From contig PMUF01000112.1 of the NCBI GenBank assembly GCA_003167015.1, positions 1 to 15,498 on the forward strand: DNA of 15,498 nucleotides. Reading direction: 5' to 3'. The notes below the pieces were generated by a model that worked only from the letters and a program-made list of their open reading frames with translations, had not been told where the DNA came from and did no database searches. The stretch is from Chitinophagaceae bacterium. Lineage in GTDB: Bacteria; Bacteroidota; Bacteroidia; Chitinophagales; Chitinophagaceae. Positions 8,168 through 13,905 of this stretch are shown piece by piece (within the stretch, counting starts at the first letter, position 1; each line of letters starts with the position of its first letter). Both the position numbers and the translations under genes were made by a program.

Positions 8168-8836
8168 TTATTTCTCAAACACGACCGAATCCGGCTTGGC
8201 GCCCAATTCTCCCAATATCCGGTTAAGGTCTTTCACCATTTGATCCGGACCGCAGACATAGAAAGGCCGGGAGAAATCCTTTATCTCCCGCTGCAGGAAT
8301 GCTTTATCGATAGGACCTTTCAGGTAGGATGGGTCATCCTCCTTTGTCAGTATATAGTGCACATTTTGCCCCAGTATACTATTCAGCTCTTCGTGATAGA
8401 TGATGTCCCCGGAAGTCTTATTGGAGAAAAACAGTTGATTTTGACCAATAGCCTTGTCTTTATGCAGCTGCCGCAGAATGGCAATAAAAGGAGTGATGCC
8501 CGCGCCCCCTGCAATAAAATAGCCGGGGCTCTTGTAGGCGATAGCGCCCCAGACATCGTGCAGGATCAGCTGGTCTCCCGCTTTTAAGGTATACAGCTCA
8601 TTGGTGACCCCATGATGGTCCAGATAGGACTTGATCGTAAATTCAAGATAGGGATACTCGTTGAGACTCGTAAAGGTGAATGGATGCTTCTCCTCCCGCC
8701 AGCCTTCCTTATTGATGGCGACGTCCGTTGCCTGCCCCGGTCCAAAGCGATATCCCGCCGGCTTCTCCAGCCTGTACGCCCTGACATCATGCGTGACGTT
8801 TTGTATGGACAATATGCCGACGATATGCTGCTCCAT
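8168..8836 (-). CDS. Small FAD-binding NAD(P)H oxidoreductase (ferredoxin-NADP reductase fold)
   Basis: The 222-residue protein has the two-domain FNR layout. The FAD-binding barrel covers 1-100, with HPFTFTS at 51-57 in place of the common RxYS/T motif. The NAD(P)-binding domain follows, with AGGAGITPF (109-117), the FFSNKT strand (136-141) and the C-terminal YVCGPDQM (193-200). There is no [2Fe-2S] or globin domain, so it must pass electrons to a separate partner or act as a flavin or ferredoxin reductase. Relatives resemble the reductase half of flavohaemoglobins. No obvious partner lies next to it. It is convergent with the DUF1905 gene. A TACCTTTC box upstream (minus strand, 8855-8862) is a 7-of-8 match to the -7 consensus. 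Confidence 0.87.
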   Translation of the reverse strand: MEQHIVGILSIQNVTHDVRAYRLEKPAGYRFGPGQATDVAINKEGWREEKHPFTFTSLNEYPYLEFTIKSYLDHHGVTNELYTLKAGDQLILHDVWGAIAYKSPGYFIAGGAGITPFIAILRQLHKDKAIGQNQLFFSNKTSGDIIYHEELNSILGQNVHYILTKEDDPSYLKGPIDKAFLQREIKDFSRPFYVCGPDQMVKDLNRILGELGAKPDSVVFEK

Positions 8837-9116
8837 AATATGAATTTAATACCTGAAAGGTAGCAATTCAAGTGCCACGCACTGACTCTGTTGGCTATAG
8901 ATTGACGCCACCCGTCATTCGCTGGTATGGTCTTGTTTTCTTCGTCTTCCTCTAAGCGTAGCTTTCATTACTACAAGAGCACGTCAGTTTAAAATTCATT
9001 GTAAATCAATTAAATATGATGATAGTGCAAGTAAATGTATAATAATAGGCCATGTTTCTGATCGCATATCAGTGTGCGACTATATCGCATGGAAAAATAA
9101 TTGTAATTTGCAGAAA
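8837..9116. other. 280-base intergenic region ahead of mntA-hepT
   Basis: This non-coding stretch separates the divergent oxidoreductase and mntA genes. Its right part is clearly AT-rich. It holds the candidate -7 box of the oxidoreductase (8855-8862) and two short inverted repeats near mntA (9058-9072 and 9075-9089). No RNA gene or further open frame was recognised. Confidence 0.5.
9058..9089. promoter_or_regulatory. Two adjacent inverted repeats upstream of mntA
   Basis: CTGAT-CGCAT-ATCAG (9058-9072) and TGCGA-CTATA-TCGCA (9075-9089) each have perfect 5-bp arms around a 5-base spacer, with centres 17 bases apart. The 7-mer ATCGCAT also occurs twice (9061-9067 and 9084-9090). They end 27 bases before the mntA ATG, a suitable place for autoregulation by the toxin-antitoxin complex. 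The function is inferred. Confidence 0.45.
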
Positions 9117-9407
9117 ATGTATACGTTAGAGACCATACTGGAAAAGCTGCGGCTACACAAGCCAGCGCTTCAAAAGAAATACCCCATCTCCCGGATGGGC
9201 GTATTTGGCTCTTACGCCCGTGGTGAAGCTACGGAGAATAGCGATATCGATATTGCTGTGGATCTCAACGGCCCGATGGGACTGAATTTTGTTGCTATGG
9301 CGAACGAAATTGAGGATTTGTTCGGGGTTAAAGTCGATGTTGTACCCAAGCGTTCAATCAAGCCTGCTTATCTTCCTTTTGTAGAAAAAGACATATTGTA
9401 TGTCTAA
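9117..9407 (+). CDS. mntA: MntA-type minimal nucleotidyltransferase, antitoxin of a MntA-HepT pair
   Basis: The 96-residue protein has the minimal nucleotidyltransferase core. The motif GSYARGEATENSDIDIAV (31-48) gives G31-S32 and the metal-binding D43 and D45, and a third acidic residue D74 lies in VKVDVV. Known MntA antitoxins use ATP to add AMP to a tyrosine of HepT and so silence it (type VII toxin-antitoxin). The frame continues upstream to an ATG at 9072, but that start lies in the inverted-repeat region and the extra residues (CDYIAWKNNCN) do not fit the family; the ATG at 9117 gives the standard length. Its stop overlaps the start of hepT by 8 bases, which implies coupled translation. 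Base composition is more AT-rich than in the flanking genes, as often seen in mobile toxin-antitoxin modules. Confidence 0.9.
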   Translation: MYTLETILEKLRLHKPALQKKYPISRMGVFGSYARGEATENSDIDIAVDLNGPMGLNFVAMANEIEDLFGVKVDVVPKRSIKPAYLPFVEKDILYV

Positions 9408-9756
9408 ACGCGTTCCCTCTATTGTCATAAATGACATCTTAACTTGCATTGATCACATAACGACCTACACCGCTAATTTGTCATTTGACGATTTTGTTTC
9501 GAACTTTCTGGTTATTGAAGCCTGTCTTTATAACATTCAAATTATCGGAGAAGCTGGTTCTCAGCTTCCCGATGACGTCAAGAATGATAGTTCCCATATT
9601 CCCTGGGCGCTCATAAAAGGCATGCGAAACCGTTTGATACATGAATACTTTGGTACTGATCTCCCTGTCGTCTGGAATGTAATTAAAAATGATCTTCCAG
9701 GTTTCAAATCGGATCTACAATCTATTCATAAAAAATTGGTAGGGCAAGGAAGATAA
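9400..9756 (+). CDS. hepT: HepT-type HEPN ribonuclease toxin (DUF86)
   Basis: The 118-residue, mainly helical HEPN protein carries the catalytic motif Rx4HxY as R76-NRLI-H81-E-Y83 in MRNRLIHEYFG. The helix VIEACLYNIQIIGEAGSQLP (38-57) is typical of the DUF86/HepT family. HepT toxins are RNases acting on mRNA or tRNA. Tyr83 is the residue expected to be AMP-modified by MntA. It overlaps mntA by 8 bases, and the toxin-second order matches the better-known systems. The gene looks intact, with all active residues present. Two 60-base lines counted by hand in its first half hold 40 G/C of 120 bases, well under the flavin monooxygenase gene. A 25-nt palindrome begins 10 bases after its stop. Confidence 0.9.
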   Translation: MSKRVPSIVINDILTCIDHITTYTANLSFDDFVSNFLVIEACLYNIQIIGEAGSQLPDDVKNDSSHIPWALIKGMRNRLIHEYFGTDLPVVWNVIKNDLPGFKSDLQSIHKKLVGQGR

Positions 9757-9765
9757 GATCCCGAG

Positions 9766-9790
9766 ATTTTCTACACACTGTGTAGAAAAT
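9766..9790. promoter_or_regulatory. 25-nt perfect palindrome between hepT and the VF530 gene
   Basis: Twelve-base arms, ATTTTCTACACA and its exact complement, surround a single C. The half-site TAGAAAAT recurs at 9813-9820, exactly 30 bases after its copy at 9783-9790. The arms are AT-rich and there is no following T-run, so an operator fits better than a terminator. It lies about 58 bases before the predicted start of the VF530 transcript. Confidence 0.6.
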
Positions 9791-9821
9791 TGACCTGGAG
9801 CCAAAACCCTTCTAGAAAATC

Positions 9822-9829
9822 TATATTTG
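9822..9829 (+). promoter_or_regulatory. Candidate -7 promoter element of the VF530 gene
   Basis: TATATTTG fully matches the Bacteroidota TAnnTTTG element and predicts a start near 9836, about 13 bases before the ATG at 9849. No convincing TTG lies at the usual -33 distance. The repeated half-site TAGAAAAT directly abuts it. Confidence 0.45.
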
Positions 9830-9848
9830 TTACTCAACTCGGAAAAAT

Positions 9849-10085
9849 ATGGAGCCACAAGGGGCATCGAAGGACCCGTTACACGGATTGACCCTGGAAA
9901 AGATCGTCACGCACCTGGCGGAGAGTTATGGCTGGGAAGAACTGGGAACACATATCCGGATCAGGTGTTTTACCGATAACCCCTCTGTGCAGTCCAGTTT
10001 GAAGTTCCTTCGGAAAACGCCATGGGCCCGGACAAAGGTGGAAAATTTTTACAAATATTCCCTCCGGAAGAATAAGCTGAAATAA
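9849..10085 (+). CDS. VF530 family (DUF2132) putative DNA-binding protein
   Basis: The 78-residue protein covers the whole VF530 domain: KDPLHGLTLEKIVTHLAESYGWEELG (8-33), then IRIRCFTDNPSVQSSLKFLRKTPWAR (37-62), ending in a basic tail (KYSLRKNKLK). The family is named after a Vibrio fischeri protein of known structure and has been proposed to bind double-stranded DNA; the cellular role is not established. It is intact and alone, 92 bases after hepT and convergent with parA. It shares no obvious operon with the toxin-antitoxin pair because it has its own candidate promoter. Confidence 0.9.
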   Translation: MEPQGASKDPLHGLTLEKIVTHLAESYGWEELGTHIRIRCFTDNPSVQSSLKFLRKTPWARTKVENFYKYSLRKNKLK

Positions 10086-10112
10086 AAAAATACCCCTCGC
10101 AAAGCAAGGGGT
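10081..10112 (-). terminator. Intrinsic terminator of the parA-like gene
   Basis: A hairpin at 10092-10112 has a 9-bp stem with one mismatch (ACCCCTCGC against GCAAGGGGT) and an AAA loop. On the minus strand it is followed by a T-rich run (complement of 10081-10091), the standard intrinsic terminator shape. It lies 29 bases after the parA stop and between two convergent genes, so it may also serve the VF530 gene. Confidence 0.8.
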
Positions 10113-10140
10113 CACTTGTTATTCCAACTGGACGAATATC

Positions 10141-10956
10141 TCAACCCATCGCCACCTCCATCATCTGCTCGCTTTCAACATGCTCACCGTACGACCTTCT
10201 GATCAGTTCTTCCGCCAGATGCCGGTAATCCTTGGCGCCGTTTGAGCTACGGTCGTAACGAAAGATATCCTTACCTGCTTCCTGCGCTTTGGCCAATTGG
10301 ATATTCGTACGGATCACCGTCTCGAACACCTTGCCGGGGAACTTCTCCTCCAGCTGTTTTTTTACGCCGACATTCATTTGCTTACGCTCGTCGTACTTGG
10401 TCATGACCATGCCCATCAGTTCCAGATGGGGATTGAGTTTTTTGCGAATGAGGTCGAATTGTCGCATGAATCCATACACTCCCTTCAGCGGCAGGAACTC
10501 GCCCGGTAGCGGGAGCATGACGTAATCGCTGGCCACCAGCGCATTCACCGTAAGCAGGCTGATAGAATGCGGACAGTCGATAAAAATGTAATCATAAATG
10601 TCGACCAATGGCTTCAGCAGGTCGTTGACCAGGTATTCCCTGCCCATGATACCTGCCATCTCTAACTCAACGATGGCCAGATCGATCGAGGCCGGAATCA
10701 CATCGATCCCCGAAGCCGTAGAGACGATCGCCTTTGACAACTGACCCCCTTCCTGCAGGATCTCCTTCTTTAATTCAGAATACAGATTGAATCGGGGTTC
10801 ATCCTCGATACCGAGCGATTGAGAAAGATTGGCCTGCGGATCGGCATCGATCAATAATACTTTATTACCTTGCTGGGATAAGGCGGCTCCTAAATTGAGG
10901 GCAGTAGTGGGTTTCCCCGAACCACCTTTTTGAATGGCAATCGAAATAACTGGCAT
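10141..10956 (-). CDS. ParA/Soj-like ATPase with an altered Walker A motif
   Basis: The 271-residue protein has the ParA fold: a deviant Walker A with signature Lys10 in KGGSGKPTTALN (10-21), the A' motif LLIDADPQANLSQSL (35-48) and Walker B YIFIDCPHSISLL (123-135). The residue straight after P-loop Lys15 is Pro16 (CCC at 10909-10911), where ParA proteins have Thr or Ser that binds the Mg ion; Thr17 and Thr18 follow. ParA ATPases drive segregation of plasmids, chromosomes or protein clusters with a partner such as ParB. No parB is adjacent in the window, so it may be an orphan or positioning ATPase. It lies alone between convergent VF530 and a divergent small membrane protein gene, with its own promoter and terminator candidates. 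Confidence 0.9.
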   Translation of the reverse strand: MPVISIAIQKGGSGKPTTALNLGAALSQQGNKVLLIDADPQANLSQSLGIEDEPRFNLYSELKKEILQEGGQLSKAIVSTASGIDVIPASIDLAIVELEMAGIMGREYLVNDLLKPLVDIYDYIFIDCPHSISLLTVNALVASDYVMLPLPGEFLPLKGVYGFMRQFDLIRKKLNPHLELMGMVMTKYDERKQMNVGVKKQLEEKFPGKVFETVIRTNIQLAKAQEAGKDIFRYDRSSNGAKDYRHLAEELIRRSYGEHVESEQMMEVAMG

Positions 10957-10985
10957 ATTTGCTTTTTTAAGGTTTAGTATGTTTA

Positions 10986-11017
10986 AAAATATACATAGTT
11001 TACCTTACGACTGCAAA
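10986..11017 (-). promoter_or_regulatory. Candidate promoter of the parA-like gene
   Basis: On the minus strand TTTG (11014-11017) is followed after 20 bases by TATATTTT (10986-10993), one mismatch from TAnnTTTG. Spacing agrees with Bacteroidota promoters, and the start would lie some 25 bases before the ATG. Confidence 0.5.
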
Positions 11018-11073
11018 TTAGTTCCCCACCATTGTGGATTATTCCGCGGACCCACACCTTTAAAAATATTGAT

Positions 11074-11280
11074 ATGCAAAGAACGATTGGAGTCTTGTTG
11101 GTAGTGGCGGGTCTGGCCATGTTAATTTGGACGGGGTTTTCTTATACGAGACGGGAAAATGTGGTCGATGTAGGACCTGTGCATATATCTGCGGATCGGC
11201 AAAAAACCGTGACCTGGCCGCCGTATGCGGGAGGGGTACTGGTAGTAGTGGTACTGGTGGCTGGCCGGGGCCGAAAATAG
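11074..11280 (+). CDS. Small two-helix membrane protein of unknown function
   Basis: The 68-residue protein has two hydrophobic segments (about 5-21, GVLLVVAGLAMLIWTGF; and 51-63, YAGGVLVVVVLVA). A short polar loop, YTRRENVVDVGPVHISADRQ, lies between them and the tail is basic (GRGRK). The start is placed at the internal ATG 11074, which directly precedes a membrane helix; an in-frame ATG at 11032 adds residues that do not fit. It resembles small DUF3185-like membrane proteins of Bacteroidota, but I cannot name a function. It is divergent from parA and convergent with the HxlR gene. Confidence 0.65.
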   Translation: MQRTIGVLLVVAGLAMLIWTGFSYTRRENVVDVGPVHISADRQKTVTWPPYAGGVLVVVVLVAGRGRK

Positions 11281-11298
11281 CGGAAAGGCCAGCCTGGG

Positions 11299-11697
11299 TT
11301 ATTTCTTGCAGGCCATCTTATCTGCGCCGAATTCCCATCCCCAATCGCGCATGGCAAAGATGATTGGGCGCAGTGTCAACCCCTTTTCCGTCATCGTGTA
11401 TTCTACACGTGGGGGCACTTCCGCATACGCTTTCCGGGAGATGATCCCGTCGCTCTCCAGTTCGCGTAGTTGTTCCGAGAGGGTTTTCTTGCTGATGCCT
11501 TCGATTAGCCGGTGGATTTCGCTAAAACGGCTGATCTTGTAACTGATCAGGTATAAGATGACTACTTTCCATTTGCCGCCGATGATCTGGATGGTTGCCG
11601 ATACAGGACAGCCGCCGATCGCCAGGAAACTCTCCTTCATTTCAGCAGGCATTTCAAGATGAGTGTTCACCGAATGGTATTTAGTATAAATATACAT
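11299..11697 (-). CDS. HxlR-family transcriptional regulator
   Basis: The 132-residue protein carries the HxlR winged-helix domain: GGCPVSATIQIIGGKWKVVILYLI (28-51) with the family's conserved Cys30, helix-turn-helix around FSEIHRLIEGISKKTLSEQLRELESDGII (58-86) and the wing with PPRVEYTMTEKGLTLRPI (95-112). HxlR proteins often sense electrophiles or oxidants through that Cys and control a neighbouring enzyme gene. Starts at 11652 or 11640 (MPAEMKES, MKES) give a more usual N-terminus than the first ATG, and a TATATTTA box at 11687-11694 would favour them; the true start is open. It is divergent from the SMP-30-like gene, and the shared 129-base gap holds repeated sites, so it probably controls that gene and itself. 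Confidence 0.9.
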   Translation of the reverse strand: MYIYTKYHSVNTHLEMPAEMKESFLAIGGCPVSATIQIIGGKWKVVILYLISYKISRFSEIHRLIEGISKKTLSEQLRELESDGIISRKAYAEVPPRVEYTMTEKGLTLRPIIFAMRDWGWEFGADKMACKK

Positions 11698-11714
11698 AGA
11701 TTTTGCAAAGGATT

Positions 11715-11772
11715 ATCTGGTTGTAAATCACCGATAGTAACCTTTTTGTAACCAGATGATCTTTTCGTTACC
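11715..11772. promoter_or_regulatory. Repeat-rich control region between hxlR and the SMP-30-like gene
   Basis: An inverted repeat ATCTGGTT (11715-11722) / AACCAGAT (11750-11757) encloses a direct repeat GTAACC (11737-11742 and 11748-11753) separated by TTTTT. A third, inverted copy GTTACC lies at 11767-11772. TTG at 11746-11748 and TATTTTTT at 11773-11780 form a possible promoter for the plus-strand gene with a rather long 24-base gap. The sites overlap it, as expected for operators of the adjacent HxlR regulator. Confidence 0.55.
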
Positions 11773-11826
11773 TATTTTTTACTTCAGCTAAAGCTGCTAA
11801 TTTCAATCCCTTCACAAATATTTATT

Positions 11827-12690
11827 ATGCGACTAATGAATACCAACTATTATCCTGCCACTATTTTTTGTCGGTTCCCTCAACCCGCATTTATAGAAAA
11901 TATCGCAGGTGACGATCAGGGCAATCTCTATGTCACCAGCATCGATGAAGGTAAAGTATACAAAGTGGACGCTGTTGGGAAAACAGAAGACTATGCAGCC
12001 ATTGAGGGACGCTTGGCTGGCATTGTTTCTGTAGATGAGAAGAGCTTTGTTTGCGGCGGCTGGTCTGCCGATGGCACGTCGACGATCTACCTTCTCGATG
12101 CGCAGCAAAGGCTTATCCCCAGACTCTCCTTGCCCGAAGCGTTATTTTTAAACGGAATCGCGAAGCTTGGACCGGACAGTTTCCTGATTTGTGATGCCTA
12201 TGCCGGACTAATATGGAAATATGACCTTTTTTCGAACCGGGCGATACCCTGGCTTCGGCACGAACTCTTGACCCGTATCGATCCGGGTAATCCCATGCCG
12301 GCCGCCAATGGGATCAAGATATTTGATCAGACGATCTTCGTCTCTAATACAGCGCGTAATCTCCTGCTCGCTATCCCGCTGCTCGCCGATCGACCCGGCG
12401 AGCCGGAAATTTTTCTAGACGACGTCAACTTTGATGACTTCGCGATCGACCCAAGTGGAACAATCTATGCCACGACCCACATCTTCAATAGCGTGATCGA
12501 GATTAAGCCGGGAAAGCAACTTTCGGTTATTGCCAGTATAGAACACGGCCTTGCCGGGTCTACTGCTGCCTTGCTCGGCCGTACCGGCAAGGATCGCCGG
12601 ATTCTGTATGTGACGACCAATGGGGGACTTTCCCTCCCGCCTGCAAGTGGATTGGAAGACGGGAAGATCGTTAAAATTAGGCTCCGATGA
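11827..12690 (+). CDS. SMP-30/gluconolactonase-like beta-propeller protein
   Basis: The 287-residue protein is built of repeated beta-propeller blades, such as DDQGNLYVTSIDEGKVYKVD (29-48) and DFAIDPSGTIYATT (204-217). Residues placed like the metal ligands of SMP-30 are E24 (FIENIAG), N161 (AANGIKIF) and D203 or D204 (NFDDFAID). Family members hydrolyse lactones or esters using one divalent metal, though many are uncharacterised; the substrate is unknown. No signal peptide is seen, so it is probably cytoplasmic. Either ATG at 11827 or 11836 could be the start. Its divergent partner is the HxlR regulator, which suggests induction by a reactive compound that this enzyme may process. Confidence 0.83.
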   Translation: MRLMNTNYYPATIFCRFPQPAFIENIAGDDQGNLYVTSIDEGKVYKVDAVGKTEDYAAIEGRLAGIVSVDEKSFVCGGWSADGTSTIYLLDAQQRLIPRLSLPEALFLNGIAKLGPDSFLICDAYAGLIWKYDLFSNRAIPWLRHELLTRIDPGNPMPAANGIKIFDQTIFVSNTARNLLLAIPLLADRPGEPEIFLDDVNFDDFAIDPSGTIYATTHIFNSVIEIKPGKQLSVIASIEHGLAGSTAALLGRTGKDRRILYVTTNGGLSLPPASGLEDGKIVKIRLR

Positions 12691-12780
12691 CGGCGATACC
12701 CAAATACCCTAATCGCATGGTTGTCAAATGGTCTGGCCCGGCTTCATTTCCCGTCCTGGGTCGTAACCAGCAGGCGCGGA

Positions 12781-13017
12781 TCATTTTTTCAGCAAAGCGG
12801 TGATTTTAGCTTTAAATTCGGAAGGGCACTCCTTTAAAATTTTTGCTTTTTCGGCATCAGAAATGTTGCCTGCATTCAACCAGGCTTCGAGGTTTGACTT
12901 ATAGATACTTTGGTCGTAGTTGTGACGTATTTTTCCGTCTTCGAAAAAGGTGTAGTCATTATCTAGTTGACCGTTGGGTACTGATATAGTAACTATTTCT
13001 TTAGATGTATTACTCAT
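12781..13017 (-). CDS. Small conserved-looking protein of unknown function
   Basis: The 78-residue, hydrophilic protein has no signal peptide or membrane segment. Residues 1-35 look strand-rich (EIVTISVPNGQLDNDYTFFEDGKI). The C-terminal half is helical, with AWLNAGNISDAEKAKILKECPSEFKAKI resembling a small helix-loop-helix with regular Lys spacing. I do not recognise a family. It is called a gene because its codon use is normal, its sequence is protein-like and its frame on the opposite strand is not. It is divergent from the secreted protein gene at 13079. Confidence 0.6.
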   Translation of the reverse strand: MSNTSKEIVTISVPNGQLDNDYTFFEDGKIRHNYDQSIYKSNLEAWLNAGNISDAEKAKILKECPSEFKAKITALLKK

Positions 13018-13078
13018 CGCGGCAATTGTTTTTCAAATTTCTCTTTACCTTAGGCCAATGCAAATCGTAAGGCAATAT

Positions 13079-13825
13079 ATGAAAATAGGCGCAGTATTAA
13101 TTTTTACCTTATTTACTGTGACTGGCCATTCGCAAAATACTATCAACAATTACAAATATGTACTTGTACCACAAAAGTTCGATTTTTTAAAAGACGAGGA
13201 TGAATATGGGTTGAATAGCACAACAAGATTACTGTTGGAACAAAAGGGGTTTGTTGTTTTTTGGGGTAATGAAAATTTGCCGCCGGCCTTGGCCGCCAAT
13301 AGATGCACTGCCCTTATAGCTGAGGTAACCCAGAGAAAAGCAATGTTCAGTACGAACCTAACCCTACTGTTGAAAGACTGCTCAGGCAATATTATCTTCA
13401 AAGGCAAGGAAGGCAAAAGCAGGGAAAAGGAATACAATGTAGCCTACGACGAGGCCTTAAAAGATGCCTTCTCCTCGTTCAATAGTGTACCCTACAAATA
13501 TGATAGTTCGATAACGATACAACAACCCCAAATACTTTCTGTTACGACTGCTACTTCGCCTCAGGTGCCGGTATCAGCACAGCACGCCGTAGTTGATATT
13601 TCGGGAACATTATATGCTCAGGTCATACCCAACGGCTACCAATTGATCGATACAACGCCGAAAAAGGTATTGGCGCTGCTTAAGACTTCGGTGCAGGATT
13701 GTTTTTTGACTGAAGCCGGCGTGGGAGGTCCCAATGGCATTGTCTTCAAAAAGAATGGAGAGTGGTTTTTCGAGTACTATAAAGAAGGTACGCTCGTCTC
13801 TCAAAAATTAGAGATCAAATTCTGA
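13079..13825 (+). CDS. Secreted protein of unknown function, Bacteroidota type
   Basis: The 248-residue protein starts with a clear signal peptide (MKIGAVLIFTLFTVTGHSQ), so it is exported. The mature part begins YKYVLVPQKFDFLKDEDEYGLN, then a region with TRLLLEQKGFVVFW and a paired-Cys stretch (NRCTALIAEV and LLLKDCSGNIIFKGKEGKS), followed by a Gln/Pro/Thr/Ser-rich linker (about 150-175) and a C-terminal beta-rich part (GTLYAQVIPNGYQLIDTTP, GEWFFEYYKEG). The pattern resembles a conserved secreted family of Bacteroidota, but I know no function. The ATG at 13079 is chosen because an AAGG at 13069-13072 precedes it and a possible promoter (TTG 13026-13028, TACCTTAG 13046-13053) would start near 13060; an in-frame ATG at 13058 is the alternative. 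It is AT-rich compared with upstream genes. Confidence 0.72.
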   Translation: MKIGAVLIFTLFTVTGHSQNTINNYKYVLVPQKFDFLKDEDEYGLNSTTRLLLEQKGFVVFWGNENLPPALAANRCTALIAEVTQRKAMFSTNLTLLLKDCSGNIIFKGKEGKSREKEYNVAYDEALKDAFSSFNSVPYKYDSSITIQQPQILSVTTATSPQVPVSAQHAVVDISGTLYAQVIPNGYQLIDTTPKKVLALLKTSVQDCFLTEAGVGGPNGIVFKKNGEWFFEYYKEGTLVSQKLEIKF

Positions 13826-13829
13826 CCTC

Positions 13830-13857
13830 ATCCGCCTAACGCCGGATACTATTTTTT
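13830..13857 (+). terminator. Probable intrinsic terminator of the secreted protein gene
   Basis: ATCCG (13830-13834) pairs with CGGAT (13843-13847) over an 8-base loop, followed by a T-run (13852-13857), 5 bases after the stop codon. The stem is short, so strength is uncertain. Confidence 0.55.
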
Positions 13858-13858
13858 C

Positions 13859-13874
13859 GCCCGTCCGCCCGTCC
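13859..13874. repeat. Tandem 8-mer in the convergent intergenic gap
   Basis: GCCCGTCC occurs twice in a row (13859-13866, 13867-13874), followed by a GC-rich partial copy. It lies between two convergent genes in an otherwise AT-rich area. No function is apparent. Confidence 0.5.
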
Positions 13875-13905
13875 GCTCGCTTCGCCACCAGCCAAAAAAA
13901 GCCCC

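Noticed and set aside
9072..9116. Upstream ATG for mntA
   Set aside because: It adds residues foreign to the family and lies within the inverted-repeat region; the ATG at 9117 gives normal length.
9766..9790. Palindrome after hepT as an intrinsic terminator
   Set aside because: The stem is AT-rich, the arms leave almost no loop and no T-run follows; an operator is more plausible, although termination is not excluded.
12691..12780. Gap between the SMP-30-like gene and the 78-residue gene
   Set aside because: Searched for a terminator or small gene; nothing convincing was seen.
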